Positions 35,025 to 44,300 of a stretch of 64,000 nt of DNA are shown piece by piece. The stretch's first letter is position 1. The number at the start of each line of letters is the position of its first letter. The translations under genes were made by a program, and so were the position numbers. The notes beneath the pieces were generated by a model that did no database searches, had not been told where the DNA came from, and saw only the letters and a list, made by a program, of their open reading frames with translations. The DNA comes from Parabacteroides sp. TM07-1AC (lineage in GTDB: Bacteria; Bacteroidota; Bacteroidia; Bacteroidales; Tannerellaceae). The DNA is taken from NCBI RefSeq assembly GCF_003480915.1, contig NZ_QUKD01000005.1, positions 62,001-126,000 on the forward strand, read 5' to 3'.

Positions 35025-35954
35025 TTAAAGGCTCTTGAAATATTTAATAGTCTCTACCAATCCCTCTTCCAGGCGGATTGTCGGTTCCCAGCCATTCAGT
35101 TTTTCTTTGGCTAAAGAAATATCCGGTTTGCGTTGTTTCGGATCATCGGAAGGAAGAGGCTTAAATACAATCTTTGATTTCGAGTTCGTCATTTTCAATA
35201 TGATCTCCGCCAATTCAATCATTGTAAATTCACCGGGATTTCCTAAATTGACAGGTCCCGTAAAATTCTCCGTTGCCATCATACGCACCATACCTTCGAC
35301 CAAATCGTCTACATACTGGAAACTACGAGTCTGCATTCCATCGCCATAAATAGTGATATCTTCCCCTTTCAATGCCTGCATGATAAAGTTCGATACCACC
35401 CTGCCATCGTCCGGACGCATACGTGGTCCATATGTATTAAAGATACGGATAATCTTGACATCTAGCTTGTTCTGACGATGATAGTCCATGAACAAAGTCT
35501 CTGCGCAACGTTTCCCTTCGTCATAACAACTCCGCAAACCTATAGGATTCACATTACCCCAATAACTTTCTTCCTGAGGGTGAACAGCCGGATCGCCATA
35601 CACTTCACTGGTAGAAGCCTGAAGGATACTCGCTTTCGTACGTTTAGCCAACCCAAGCATATTGATCGCACCGATAACAGATGTTTTGATAGTACTCACC
35701 GGATCGAACTGATAGTGTATCGGAGACGCCGGGCATGCCAGATTATAGATTTCGTCTACCTCTACATAATACGGGAATGTCACATCGTGGCGAACCAACT
35801 CAAAGTAAGGATTGTTCAATAAATGAACAATATTCTGTTTACAACCTGTAAAATAGTTGTCCATACAAATCACATTGTTCCCGTCTTTCAGTAGGCGTTC
35901 GCAAAGATGAGAGCCGATAAACCCGGCTCCACCGGTAACCAAAATCTGTTTCAT
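35025..35954 (-). CDS. UDP-glucuronate decarboxylase (UDP-xylose synthase)
   Basis: 309 residues, extended SDR. NAD loop [42 protein letters not shown] near residue 77, catalytic YxxxK in [13 protein letters not shown] near 148, then [20 protein letters not shown], which is diagnostic for the UXS group. It makes UDP-xylose, or in some bacteria UDP-4-keto-pentose, from UDP-glucuronate. The neighbouring ugd supplies the substrate. It has its own TAnnTTTG promoter element about 105 bases upstream. Confidence 0.94.
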   Translation of the reverse strand: MKQILVTGGAGFIGSHLCERLLKDGNNVICMDNYFTGCKQNIVHLLNNPYFELVRHDVTFPYYVEVDEIYNLACPASPIHYQFDPVSTIKTSVIGAINMLGLAKRTKASILQASTSEVYGDPAVHPQEESYWGNVNPIGLRSCYDEGKRCAETLFMDYHRQNKLDVKIIRIFNTYGPRMRPDDGRVVSNFIMQALKGEDITIYGDGMQTRSFQYVDDLVEGMVRMMATENFTGPVNLGNPGEFTMIELAEIILKMTNSKSKIVFKPLPSDDPKQRKPDISLAKEKLNGWEPTIRLEEGLVETIKYFKSL

Positions 35955-36058
35955 GCTATTTATTCAATTTGTGTTTTCCTATACACTTCAGCTGTTTTCA
36001 CAAAAACGAGAACGCAACAATGTTGGTCAGTCCCATGTCGAGAATGACTAAACTTGCA

Positions 36059-36066
36059 CAAAGATA
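36059..36066 (-). promoter_or_regulatory. -7 element of the uxs-ugd pair
   Basis: The minus strand reads TATCTTTG, about 105 bases before the ATG at 35954. A TTG lies 16 bases further upstream, shorter than the usual -33 spacing. Confidence 0.6.
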
Positions 36067-36158
36067 GGAATTTGCAGGGATACAACCTCTATAAAAATGG
36101 TTATTTGTACGAAAGGGAGACTATGCAAATCAGCCCTTATCCATCCCTCTATGAAACA

Positions 36159-37184
36159 TCATTGTTCTTTCTGAGCATAGATACGTTGAATAATATCTAC
36201 CACCTTCATACCTTCCAGAACATTCGTCGTAATACATTCGGTACCTGTTCCGGAAAGCACACGCACAACATTACGAATGACAAAATTATGATTCTGGGCA
36301 GATCCTTTATAAGGACCATAATCATTCCCGGGATTCGTCGGAGCCAGTTCCGGCATCTCATAATCTTTCACATGGCAATACTCCACTTCATTCATATATT
36401 GTCCGCCGATCTTGACGCTGCCATTCTCGGCAACGATCAGCATACTGCTTTCCATATTCCTGTTCCAAACAGCAGTCGAATAACTCAGGCTCCCCATTCC
36501 ACCGTTCACAAAGTTAAAATTCACAAAGCCGGAATCCTCGAAAGCCGTCAGCTTCTCATGATTGAAATCGGCAAAACGGGCCTGTATATTGCAAATATCG
36601 CCAAACAGCCAATACATAATGTCGATAAAATGGGAGAACTGTGTGAAAAGTGTTCCACCGTCCAGTGCTGCATCACCATGCCAACCGCCCGGCTTATAAT
36701 AACGCTCGTCACGATTCCAATAACAGTTCAACTGAACCATATAGATCTTTCCCAATTTACCGGAATCGATCATATCCTTGATCCATACCGATGGAGGAGA
36801 ATATCTGTTTTGCATCACACAGAATACCTGTTTACGATACTTCAGGGAGGCATATACCACCTTTTCCGCATCAGCCAGCGTCAATGCCATCGGCTTTTCA
36901 ATCACCACATTACATCCGGCTTCTATCGCCTGCACCGCCATAGCCGCATGCAGTCCGTTCGGCGTACAGATATTAACGACATCTATATGAATACCACTCT
37001 GCAACAGCTCCTGCAAACCGGCAAAAAAAGGAACAGCATACCCCTCTATTCCCAACTCCTCGCGAAGACGAATATCACACAAGGCAACCAGTTCGGCATC
37101 CGAATCACGGGTAACCATCTCTGCATGACGTTTCCCGATATGACCACAGCCGACAACGGCAAATTTTATTTTATTCTCTTTCAT
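36159..37184 (-). CDS. Gfo/Idh/MocA-family oxidoreductase, WbpB/WlbA-like
   Basis: 341 residues. NAD-binding FAVVGCGHIGKRHAEMV at the start, INTPNGLH-type ICTPNGLHAAMAVQAIEAG near residue 70, then EKPMALTLADAEKV with the catalytic lysine of the family, and HWGDAALDGGTLFTQFSHFIDIMYWL near 165. It most resembles the WbpB/WlbA dehydrogenases that oxidise UDP-GlcNAcA at C3. The aminotransferase six bases upstream would then aminate the 3-keto product, giving a 2,3-diamino uronate. A UDP-GlcNAc 6-dehydrogenase (WbpA) is not seen. Confidence 0.88.
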   Translation of the reverse strand: MKENKIKFAVVGCGHIGKRHAEMVTRDSDAELVALCDIRLREELGIEGYAVPFFAGLQELLQSGIHIDVVNICTPNGLHAAMAVQAIEAGCNVVIEKPMALTLADAEKVVYASLKYRKQVFCVMQNRYSPPSVWIKDMIDSGKLGKIYMVQLNCYWNRDERYYKPGGWHGDAALDGGTLFTQFSHFIDIMYWLFGDICNIQARFADFNHEKLTAFEDSGFVNFNFVNGGMGSLSYSTAVWNRNMESSMLIVAENGSVKIGGQYMNEVEYCHVKDYEMPELAPTNPGNDYGPYKGSAQNHNFVIRNVVRVLSGTGTECITTNVLEGMKVVDIIQRIYAQKEQ

Positions 37185-37190
37185 ATTTAG

Positions 37191-38354
37191 TCAAATATGA
37201 GTTATTTCCTTTAACAATGTATCTATTATATATTCTTGTTCTTCTTCCGTCATTTCCGTATGGATGGGCAACGATAAAACAGATGTACTCAAACGGGCTG
37301 CTTCATCCATAGCTCCAGGTGTACGTGCCATCCATTTATAAGCCTCCTGCGCCTGTAAAGGCAATGGATAATACACCATGGTCGGAATCCCTTTTTCTTT
37401 CAGTGACGCTTGCAAAGACTCCCTGTATTTTGCCGTATCCGCAACATCACCTGCCGGTTTTAACCGGACCGTATACTGGTGATATACATGCGTAGAAAAA
37501 GTACTTTTCCGCGGAAGAAGCAACTGCTCGCACGAAGCCAAAGCTTCGTCATATCTGGCAGCAACAGCCTGGCGGGAGGCTGTAAACTCATCTATGTGTT
37601 TCAGTTTCACATCCAAAACAGCCGCCTGTAACGTATCCAGTCGTGAGTTACAGCCAATCAGCTGATGATGATACTTACGTTCCTGACCATGATTGGCAAT
37701 CATCCGGATACGCTTTGCCAGGTTCTCATCCGAAGTCGTCAAAGCCCCCCCGTCCCCATAACATGCCAACGGCTTGGACGGGAAAAATGAAGTCGTCCCG
37801 ATAATCCCCATCGTTCCGGTTTTCTTCACACGCCCATCCGGAAAAGTATATTCCGCCCCTATCGACTGGGCATTATCCTCCACCACATACAGATGATACA
37901 TCGCGGCAATCTTCAGAATCGGGTCCATATCACAGGACTGCCCGAACAGATGAACGGCAATGATCGCCTTTGTATTCCGGGAGATCGATTCTTCTATCTT
38001 ACGGGGATCGATATTATAAGTGTGCGGATCCACATCCACCAGGACAGGTGTCAGCCCCAGCAAAGCAATGACCTCGGCTGCCGCCACATACGTAAATGCA
38101 GGAACGATCACCTCATCCCCCGGCTGCAACCCCAATGCCATCAAAGCAATCTGAAGCGCATCCGTCCCGTTTCCACAAGGGATGACATGAGGAATATCCA
38201 GATATTCAGCCAGATGATCACTAAAAGCTTTCACCTGCGGTCCATTGATAAAAGCGCTACTTTCAATCACTGCCTGCATCGCCGCATCTATCTCCTCTTT
38301 CAGGCGATGATACTGTCCTTGCAGATCGACCATTTGTATATGTTTTTCAAACAT
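37191..38354 (-). CDS. DegT/DnrJ/EryC1/StrS aminotransferase, WbpE-like
   Basis: 387 residues, PLP-dependent. The lysine is in TSFFPSKPLACYGDGGAL near residue 188 and the ring Asp in VVEDNAQSIGAEY near 160; the N-terminus IQMVDLQGQYHRLKEEID and GNGTDALQIALMALGLQPGDEVIVPAFTY are typical of the WbpE/WlbC group that aminates UDP-3-keto-GlcNAcA. The adjacent Gfo/Idh/MocA gene supports that pathway. It is distinct from the second DegT enzyme at 29015. First gene of the glycan locus, just after the metG terminator; no clear -7 element was found upstream. Confidence 0.92.
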   Translation of the reverse strand: MFEKHIQMVDLQGQYHRLKEEIDAAMQAVIESSAFINGPQVKAFSDHLAEYLDIPHVIPCGNGTDALQIALMALGLQPGDEVIVPAFTYVAAAEVIALLGLTPVLVDVDPHTYNIDPRKIEESISRNTKAIIAVHLFGQSCDMDPILKIAAMYHLYVVEDNAQSIGAEYTFPDGRVKKTGTMGIIGTTSFFPSKPLACYGDGGALTTSDENLAKRIRMIANHGQERKYHHQLIGCNSRLDTLQAAVLDVKLKHIDEFTASRQAVAARYDEALASCEQLLLPRKSTFSTHVYHQYTVRLKPAGDVADTAKYRESLQASLKEKGIPTMVYYPLPLQAQEAYKWMARTPGAMDEAARLSTSVLSLPIHTEMTEEEQEYIIDTLLKEITHI

Positions 38355-38420
38355 CTTTACCGTCTGTGTCCGTTTTGTTTTTCTTTGCTTTTAATAACGT
38401 AGCAACAGCTATATTATTAT

Positions 38421-38462
38421 AAAAAAGGTGTGCCATTCATGCGTAAACAAGATGACACACCC
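38421..38462 (-). terminator. Terminator of metG
   Basis: On the minus strand GGTGTG-CAT and ATG-CACACC pair around a loop of about 18 bases, followed by six T. It lies 30 bases past the metG stop. Confidence 0.75.
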
Positions 38463-38491
38463 TGACACCTTCATTTGAAGGTTTATTTTTC

Positions 38492-40531
38492 TTATTTCAC
38501 TTCGCTACCCGGCTTCACTTCCTTCTCCGGAGTGATAACCGCCAGCTTGCCGTCGAAGTTTTCGGCAGACAGGATCATTCCTTCCGACACAATACCTTTC
38601 AGTTTGCGCGGAGCCAGGTTAGCGATAAAGCAAACTTGTTTACCCACCAGGTCTTCCGGAGCATAATGCTGGGCGATACCCGAAACGATCGTACGTTTCT
38701 CCAGACCGTCATCGATGCGGAACTGCAACAGCTTGTCGGCTTTCGGTACTTTCGTACATTCCAGGATAGTACCTACACGGATATCCAGTTTCGTGAAATC
38801 GTCGAACTCGATGTTCTCACGTACCGGTTTCGCTTTATAGCTGGCCTCTTCGTTTGCTTTCTTTGTATCCAGCAACTTCTGAACCTGCGCTTCGATCACG
38901 CTGTCTTCGATCTTTTCAAACAACAATTCCGATTTACCCAGCTGATGACCGGCTTCCAATAAATCGGTAGCCCCCAGACGATCCCAGCCTAACGGTTCCA
39001 CATTCAGCATCTTGTTGAGTTTTTCCATACTGAACGGCAGGAACGGTTCGAAAGCAATGGCCAGGTTAGCCGTGATCTGCAAAGCGATATTCATGATCGT
39101 AGCCACACGTGCCATATCCGTCTTCGCCAGCTTCCAGGGTTCTGTATCCGCCAGGTATTTGTTTCCGATACGTGCCAGATTCATCACTTCCTTCTGAGCA
39201 TCACGGAAATGATATGTATCCAGCAAACGTTCTACATTTACTTTTACATCTTCAAAATCCTTCAATGTCTGACAGTCATAATCGGTCAACTCACCGGCTG
39301 CAGGCACTTTTCCTTCAAAATACTTCTCAGTCAGTACCAGTGCCCGATTCACGAAGTTACCCAGGATAGCCACCAGCTCATTATTATTACGAGCCTGGAA
39401 ATCTTTCCAGGTAAAATCGTTATCTTTTGTTTCAGGAGCATTAGCTGTCAAGACATAACGCAACACATCCTGTTTACCTGGCATATCCAGCAGATATTCG
39501 TTCAGCCAAACAGCCCAGTTACGTGAAGTTGAGATCTTATCACCTTCCAAGTTCAGAAACTCATTGGCAGGTACGTTCTCCGGCAGGTTGAAAGAACCTT
39601 CCGCCTTCAGCATAGAGGGGAATACGATGCAGTGGAACACGATGTTGTCCTTACCGATGAAATGTACCATCTTGGTTTCAGGATCTTTCCACCAGGTCTC
39701 CCAGCTATCCGGCAGCAATTCTTTGGTATTGGAGATATAACCGATCGGGGCATCGAACCACACATAAAGTACTTTGCCTTCAGCACCTTCCACCGGCACA
39801 GGGATACCCCAGTCCAGGTCGCGGCTTACGGCGCGTGGCTGCAATCCCATATCCAACCAGCTCTTGCACTGTCCGTATACGTTCGGCTTCCACTCCTTAT
39901 GATCTTCGAGGATCCATTTGCGCAGGAACGGTTCATGTTTATCCAACGGCAGGTACCAGTGTTTGGTTTCCTTCATCACCGGCTCGCTGCCACTGATGGC
40001 AGACTTCGGATTGATCAGGTCTGTCGGGCTTAACGAAGTACCGCAGGCTTCGCACTGGTCGCCATAGGCCTTTTCATTTCCGCAATGCGGGCATGTACCG
40101 GTTATATAGCGGTCGGCAAGGAATTGTTTGGCTTCCTCGTCGTAATATTGTTCGCTGGTCTTCTCGATGAATTCACCTTTTTCGTAGAGTGTCCGGAAGA
40201 AATCCGAAGCCACCTGACGATGGGTAGACGAAGTAGTACGGGAATAAATATCGAACGTGATACCGAACTCCTCGAAAGACTTCTTGATGATACCATGAAA
40301 ACGGTCCACCACATCCTGCGGTGTAACTCCTTCTTTCTTAGCCCGAAGCGTAATAGGCACACCGTGCTCATCCGATCCCCCGATCATCAAAACCTCTTCC
40401 CCCTTCAGACGAAGGTAGCGGGCATAAATATCGGCCGGCACATACACCCCGGCCAGATGTCCGATATGTACCGGCCCGTTCGCATACGGCAACGCCGTAG
40501 TAATCAGCGTTCTCTTAAACTGTTTTTCCAT
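38492..40531 (-). CDS. metG: Methionyl-tRNA synthetase
   Basis: Class I aminoacyl-tRNA synthetase charging tRNA-Met. From the chosen ATG at 40531 it is 679 residues: [16 protein letters not shown] holds the HIGH motif near residue 20, the zinc-binding knuckle is [18 protein letters not shown], and the KMSKS-equivalent is [14 protein letters not shown] near 335. A C-terminal tRNA-binding (Trbp111-like) domain begins near 570 ([20 protein letters not shown]). A nine-residue N-terminal extension would start at TTG inside the promoter box, so ATG 40531 is preferred. Confidence 0.98.
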   Translation of the reverse strand: MEKQFKRTLITTALPYANGPVHIGHLAGVYVPADIYARYLRLKGEEVLMIGGSDEHGVPITLRAKKEGVTPQDVVDRFHGIIKKSFEEFGITFDIYSRTTSSTHRQVASDFFRTLYEKGEFIEKTSEQYYDEEAKQFLADRYITGTCPHCGNEKAYGDQCEACGTSLSPTDLINPKSAISGSEPVMKETKHWYLPLDKHEPFLRKWILEDHKEWKPNVYGQCKSWLDMGLQPRAVSRDLDWGIPVPVEGAEGKVLYVWFDAPIGYISNTKELLPDSWETWWKDPETKMVHFIGKDNIVFHCIVFPSMLKAEGSFNLPENVPANEFLNLEGDKISTSRNWAVWLNEYLLDMPGKQDVLRYVLTANAPETKDNDFTWKDFQARNNNELVAILGNFVNRALVLTEKYFEGKVPAAGELTDYDCQTLKDFEDVKVNVERLLDTYHFRDAQKEVMNLARIGNKYLADTEPWKLAKTDMARVATIMNIALQITANLAIAFEPFLPFSMEKLNKMLNVEPLGWDRLGATDLLEAGHQLGKSELLFEKIEDSVIEAQVQKLLDTKKANEEASYKAKPVRENIEFDDFTKLDIRVGTILECTKVPKADKLLQFRIDDGLEKRTIVSGIAQHYAPEDLVGKQVCFIANLAPRKLKGIVSEGMILSAENFDGKLAVITPEKEVKPGSEVK

Positions 40532-40555
40532 ACCTTGTGTTCTCTTTTTGAGGGG

Positions 40556-40563
40556 CAAAGGTA
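40556..40563 (-). promoter_or_regulatory. -7 element of metG
   Basis: The minus strand reads TACCTTTG, 24 bases before the ATG at 40531. It overlaps the alternative TTG start and so decides the start codon. Confidence 0.65.
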
Positions 40564-40605
40564 CGGAAATATTTGCGAAATATGATTAGGTAAAATCAAT
40601 TATAC

Positions 40606-40974
40606 TTATAAGTCAGTCCTCATCTGACGGATAGTCATTAACAAAGGAGCTAAATCTTGCTTTATTACATTAAATATTTCTTCTTCGTCTATCCGATGGT
40701 ATTCATGTGCAATAATATCCCGTAATCCCATAATTCCAGTCCAAGGAACAGCCGGGTAACGTTTCAAATAAGAATGTTCTGTTTTATTATCAATAGTCTT
40801 GACGCTTTCTCCTATAAAAATCAACTGCATACAGATACCACTTAAAATAAACATGCCGTCGGGAGTCAACAAAAAATCTTCCGGAGTGGATATTTGCTCC
40901 GACTTCGTTTGAATTAACAAAATAGAGTCTTCTATTCGATTAAGCAAAGACTGAATTCTTTCTTTATCAAACAT
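40606..40974 (-). CDS. hepT: HepT-like toxin (DUF86, RNase-type)
   Basis: 122 residues. It carries the HEPN RNase motif R-x4-H-x-Y in GLRDIIAHEYHRID near residue 84, and an N-terminal helical stretch MFDKERIQSLLNRIEDSILLI typical of DUF86. In the studied MntA/HepT pairs the HEPN protein cleaves or damages RNA until AMP groups are added to its Tyr by the nucleotidyltransferase partner. Here that partner is immediately upstream and overlaps by eight bases. Activity of this copy is inferred from the intact motif. Confidence 0.88.
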   Translation of the reverse strand: MFDKERIQSLLNRIEDSILLIQTKSEQISTPEDFLLTPDGMFILSGICMQLIFIGESVKTIDNKTEHSYLKRYPAVPWTGIMGLRDIIAHEYHRIDEEEIFNVIKQDLAPLLMTIRQMRTDL

Positions 40975-41266
40975 ATATCAAATCTTTTGATATACTCTTT
41001 CCAAAAGTAGAGCCAGATAATTGTTCTCTCAAACGGACCAGATCAACTCTACATCCAAATAATAATTCTAATTCCTGTTTCATGCGACTTCTTAGCAGAA
41101 GATTTGCCTCACCTTCATAAGCTACATCGACATCGCTATTTTCAGTTTGTTCACCTCGAACAATAGAGCCAAACAGAGCCATCCGGACAACACCATAATA
41201 TCTGGCATTATTCAAAAAGTAGCTACGTAACAATTCTATATATTCTTTTTTTGTCTTCATAAACAA
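40967..41266 (-). CDS. mntA: MntA-like minimal nucleotidyltransferase (antitoxin)
   Basis: 99 residues. The minimal nucleotidyltransferase signature is complete: FGSIVRGEQTENSDVDVAYEG (GS-x10-DxD) near residue 33, plus a third acidic residue in GCRVDLVRL near 75. In characterised pairs this protein adds AMP to HepT and so neutralises it. Antitoxin comes first and overlaps the toxin gene by eight bases, the normal order for this family. The pair sits just upstream of metG but reads as its own unit. Confidence 0.88.
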   Translation of the reverse strand: MFMKTKKEYIELLRSYFLNNARYYGVVRMALFGSIVRGEQTENSDVDVAYEGEANLLLRSRMKQELELLFGCRVDLVRLREQLSGSTFGKSISKDLIYV

Positions 41267-41360
41267 ACACTTACTATCTCACAAAGGAAAGAAATTCCGT
41301 TCTCATTTGCAAGAATATTCTTAATAAATCGTATTTCAAATACTTACTAACAAATTCCTA

Positions 41361-44300
41361 TTATCGAACTACAACCTTTCGAACTATCATATCTCCCACC
41401 TTAACCAGATAAACTCCGGAGGGTAATGACATTGTATATTCTCCTGCCGGTATTGTTTGGTTACGGAACAAAGAGCCTTTGTAATCCCAGATGTATAGCG
41501 CTGACTTTTCAGCGACTGCGACAGATAATACCCGTCCGGTTACTGAAACCGAAACCTTATCGTCTTTGCGGATGGATTCATTATCGACAGTCGATTCTGT
41601 TCCAACGAAACAGGCTTTTACTTCCGTATCGGAGGTGACCGTATACGGATAAGGATTCAGGGTGTTGCCATCCCACCATTTGACAAACAACATGCCGGAA
41701 GCCGCCTCTGCCTTCAACTGAACTTTATCCCCATGAATAACCTTTCCTGCCGGAACAGCAGATACCGTACCACCGTTAGTCTGGCTCACTGCAACCTCGT
41801 AGCTATTTAGTTTCAGTCCCGATACTTTCACCGTTATACCGTCTTTATCCACCGGCAAATTATATACATAGGTCTTCGTCTCAGATGCTGCGCGTAAAGA
41901 AGTTTCAGGAATCAGCACCTTGTCATCGGCTGTCAAAACGACTTCGCTCTGGCTATAAGCAGGAAGCAAAACAACTTTCAATTGCACAACATCACCACTC
42001 TTCACTGCATCCATATTCGAATTGGCTCCCGTAATACCAGCTCCCGGTGATTGATTCAGGATCACCTTTGCATACGCAGCATCTTCCTTATCTGTAAACA
42101 GAGGTATGAGCTGGGCTGCATCCACTGCCGTTGCCATTCGGGGATTATCCGTCTTTCCGTCCGTCCATTTACTAAAGATTTTGCCTTCGGGCGCTTTCGC
42201 CTGAAGCAAAAGCATCGTTTCTTCAAATAGCCCTTGACCGGCTACGTCGGACATCGTTTCAACAACTTTCGCCGTCACATGATCCGGCAATGTCAGCTTT
42301 ATGGAATCCCGGACAATACCATCGACCGAAATGCTGATGTTCTTATTTATATGGTAGATCGCATATCCTCCTTTATTCTTCGTCAACTCTTCACCATTGG
42401 CACGAACAACCAGATTTCCTTCACGGTATCCTTTAGCGAGAACCAGGTAAAACTTAAACGTTCCGTCTTTCTTCACTTCGGTAGAATAACCGGAGAACGG
42501 TTTCACGGTCACTCCTTCCATCTGCGGCAAAGTCATCATATACGACTTATAATCAGAGATGAAACGGGCAGAAATAGTCGTATCCCTGCTAACCGTCAGG
42601 TTCAGCGGGTTGCTTTGGCTGCCGGTATTCCATTGCAGGAACTTAAAGTCCTCATCAGCAACTGCCGTAATCGATACCGATGATCCGTATCCAACTTCCG
42701 AGGCCGTTTCGTCCGCACCATCGGTAAACTTGATCTGTCCGTTCTCTGTCTGCTGCAATGTAACCGTACAGGTTTTAGCTTTCAGACCGGAGACAGTCAC
42801 TGTAATATCGGACGAGCAGTTCGTTAACGTATAAAGCCCGGAAGCATTCCCCGTAATCGTCGAATCATTCGCCGAGACAACCATTGAGTCGAGATTCGTA
42901 TAATAGTCTTTATCCACCGTCAGCTTAAACTCAAAAGAACCTCCGGTCGTGGTAGCCGTCACCACATCGCCACCGGTGGGATTAGTCGCTTTCACACCTA
43001 AAGGGAGATCGAAGGTCAGGGTAATTCTACTATTATCAAAAATAAACAAACGTGTGGTTACTCCATCTTTATAGTCCGTTTTCCGTGCTATCGCCTTAAA
43101 GACCAGTGTGTCTTTCGAACTGGATACCATAAACTCCCCTGTATATGCCTTATCGGGAGCACCATCCACACTATAATATAAAGATGTAGATTCATCCGTT
43201 TTCTGTAACTGAACTTTCACCGTCTCCCCTTTTGCTATTTTATCCGTATTTACCGGATTTGTAACAATTTCCGGAGCAGAAGCAGCCACACGATTATCTG
43301 CAAATACAGCCGAAATAGCTAGTCCTCCGGAAGCCGGCATCTCCACTGTTACCGGATTACCAGTAACATCCTTACCATTAACAACCCATTTACTCAATGT
43401 ATAAGGAGCAGTTGGGGTAGCAGTCAATGTCAGTTTAGTCCCCTGTCCCACATAGTCACCAGACTTCACTTCCGTATCACCATTTTTCACAGTAAACGTA
43501 CCATTAGCTGCCTTTACGATATTCACAACAGAACCAGAAGACCATTTCGCATAAAGCGTTCTATTCCCAGTCGAACCTTTCTCTATAGCCATGATAGGTT
43601 CACCCTCTAAACGATCCGATTCATACCAACCGGCAAAACTATAGGCAGTACGTTGCGGTACCGGCAAAGTAACATCTTCTTCAATGGTATAGGTGGATGA
43701 TGGGACTTTTACATCGGAATAAGTATTGTAAGTGATTGTATATTTTGCAGACTCCCATTTAGCATACAACATAAAATCGCCATTAGTTCCCTTTGGTATA
43801 GTCGTTCCAAAAGCCAAAGTACAGTCCTTGTCTTTATACCAACCAGCAAAGGCATAACCATTACGTTTAAGATTTTTAGGAAGAACATAACCATCCGTTT
43901 CAACAGTATATGGTATTGGACTCAATTCTATATTCATCCCTGTATTCAATGTTATTGTATACTCAAATAAAGACCATTTTGCATGCAACTCCATATCTCC
44001 TGTTGTATTCTTTGCAATTGTAGAAATAGGCATTCCATCAAAAGAACCAGACAGATACCAGCCTTTAAATGTAAAGTTTGCTTTTTGAGGAATCGGTAGT
44101 TTTACTTCATCTTCCACTGTATAAGATTTAGGAAGACTTTCCGAATTTCCATCATACAAATAGAAATTCAGTTTATATTGAATAATATTCCACTTTGCAT
44201 AAAATACTTTATCTCCTGTAGAACCCTGCGGTACTTCTGCAATCGAAGATCCTGTACATGAAGCATTATCAAACCAACCAACAAAAGTATAGCCTGAACG

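Noticed and set aside
36054..37190. Plus-strand open frame of 378 codons opposite the Gfo/Idh/MocA gene
   Set aside because: It has His/Ile-rich translation without motifs; the minus-strand oxidoreductase explains the sequence.
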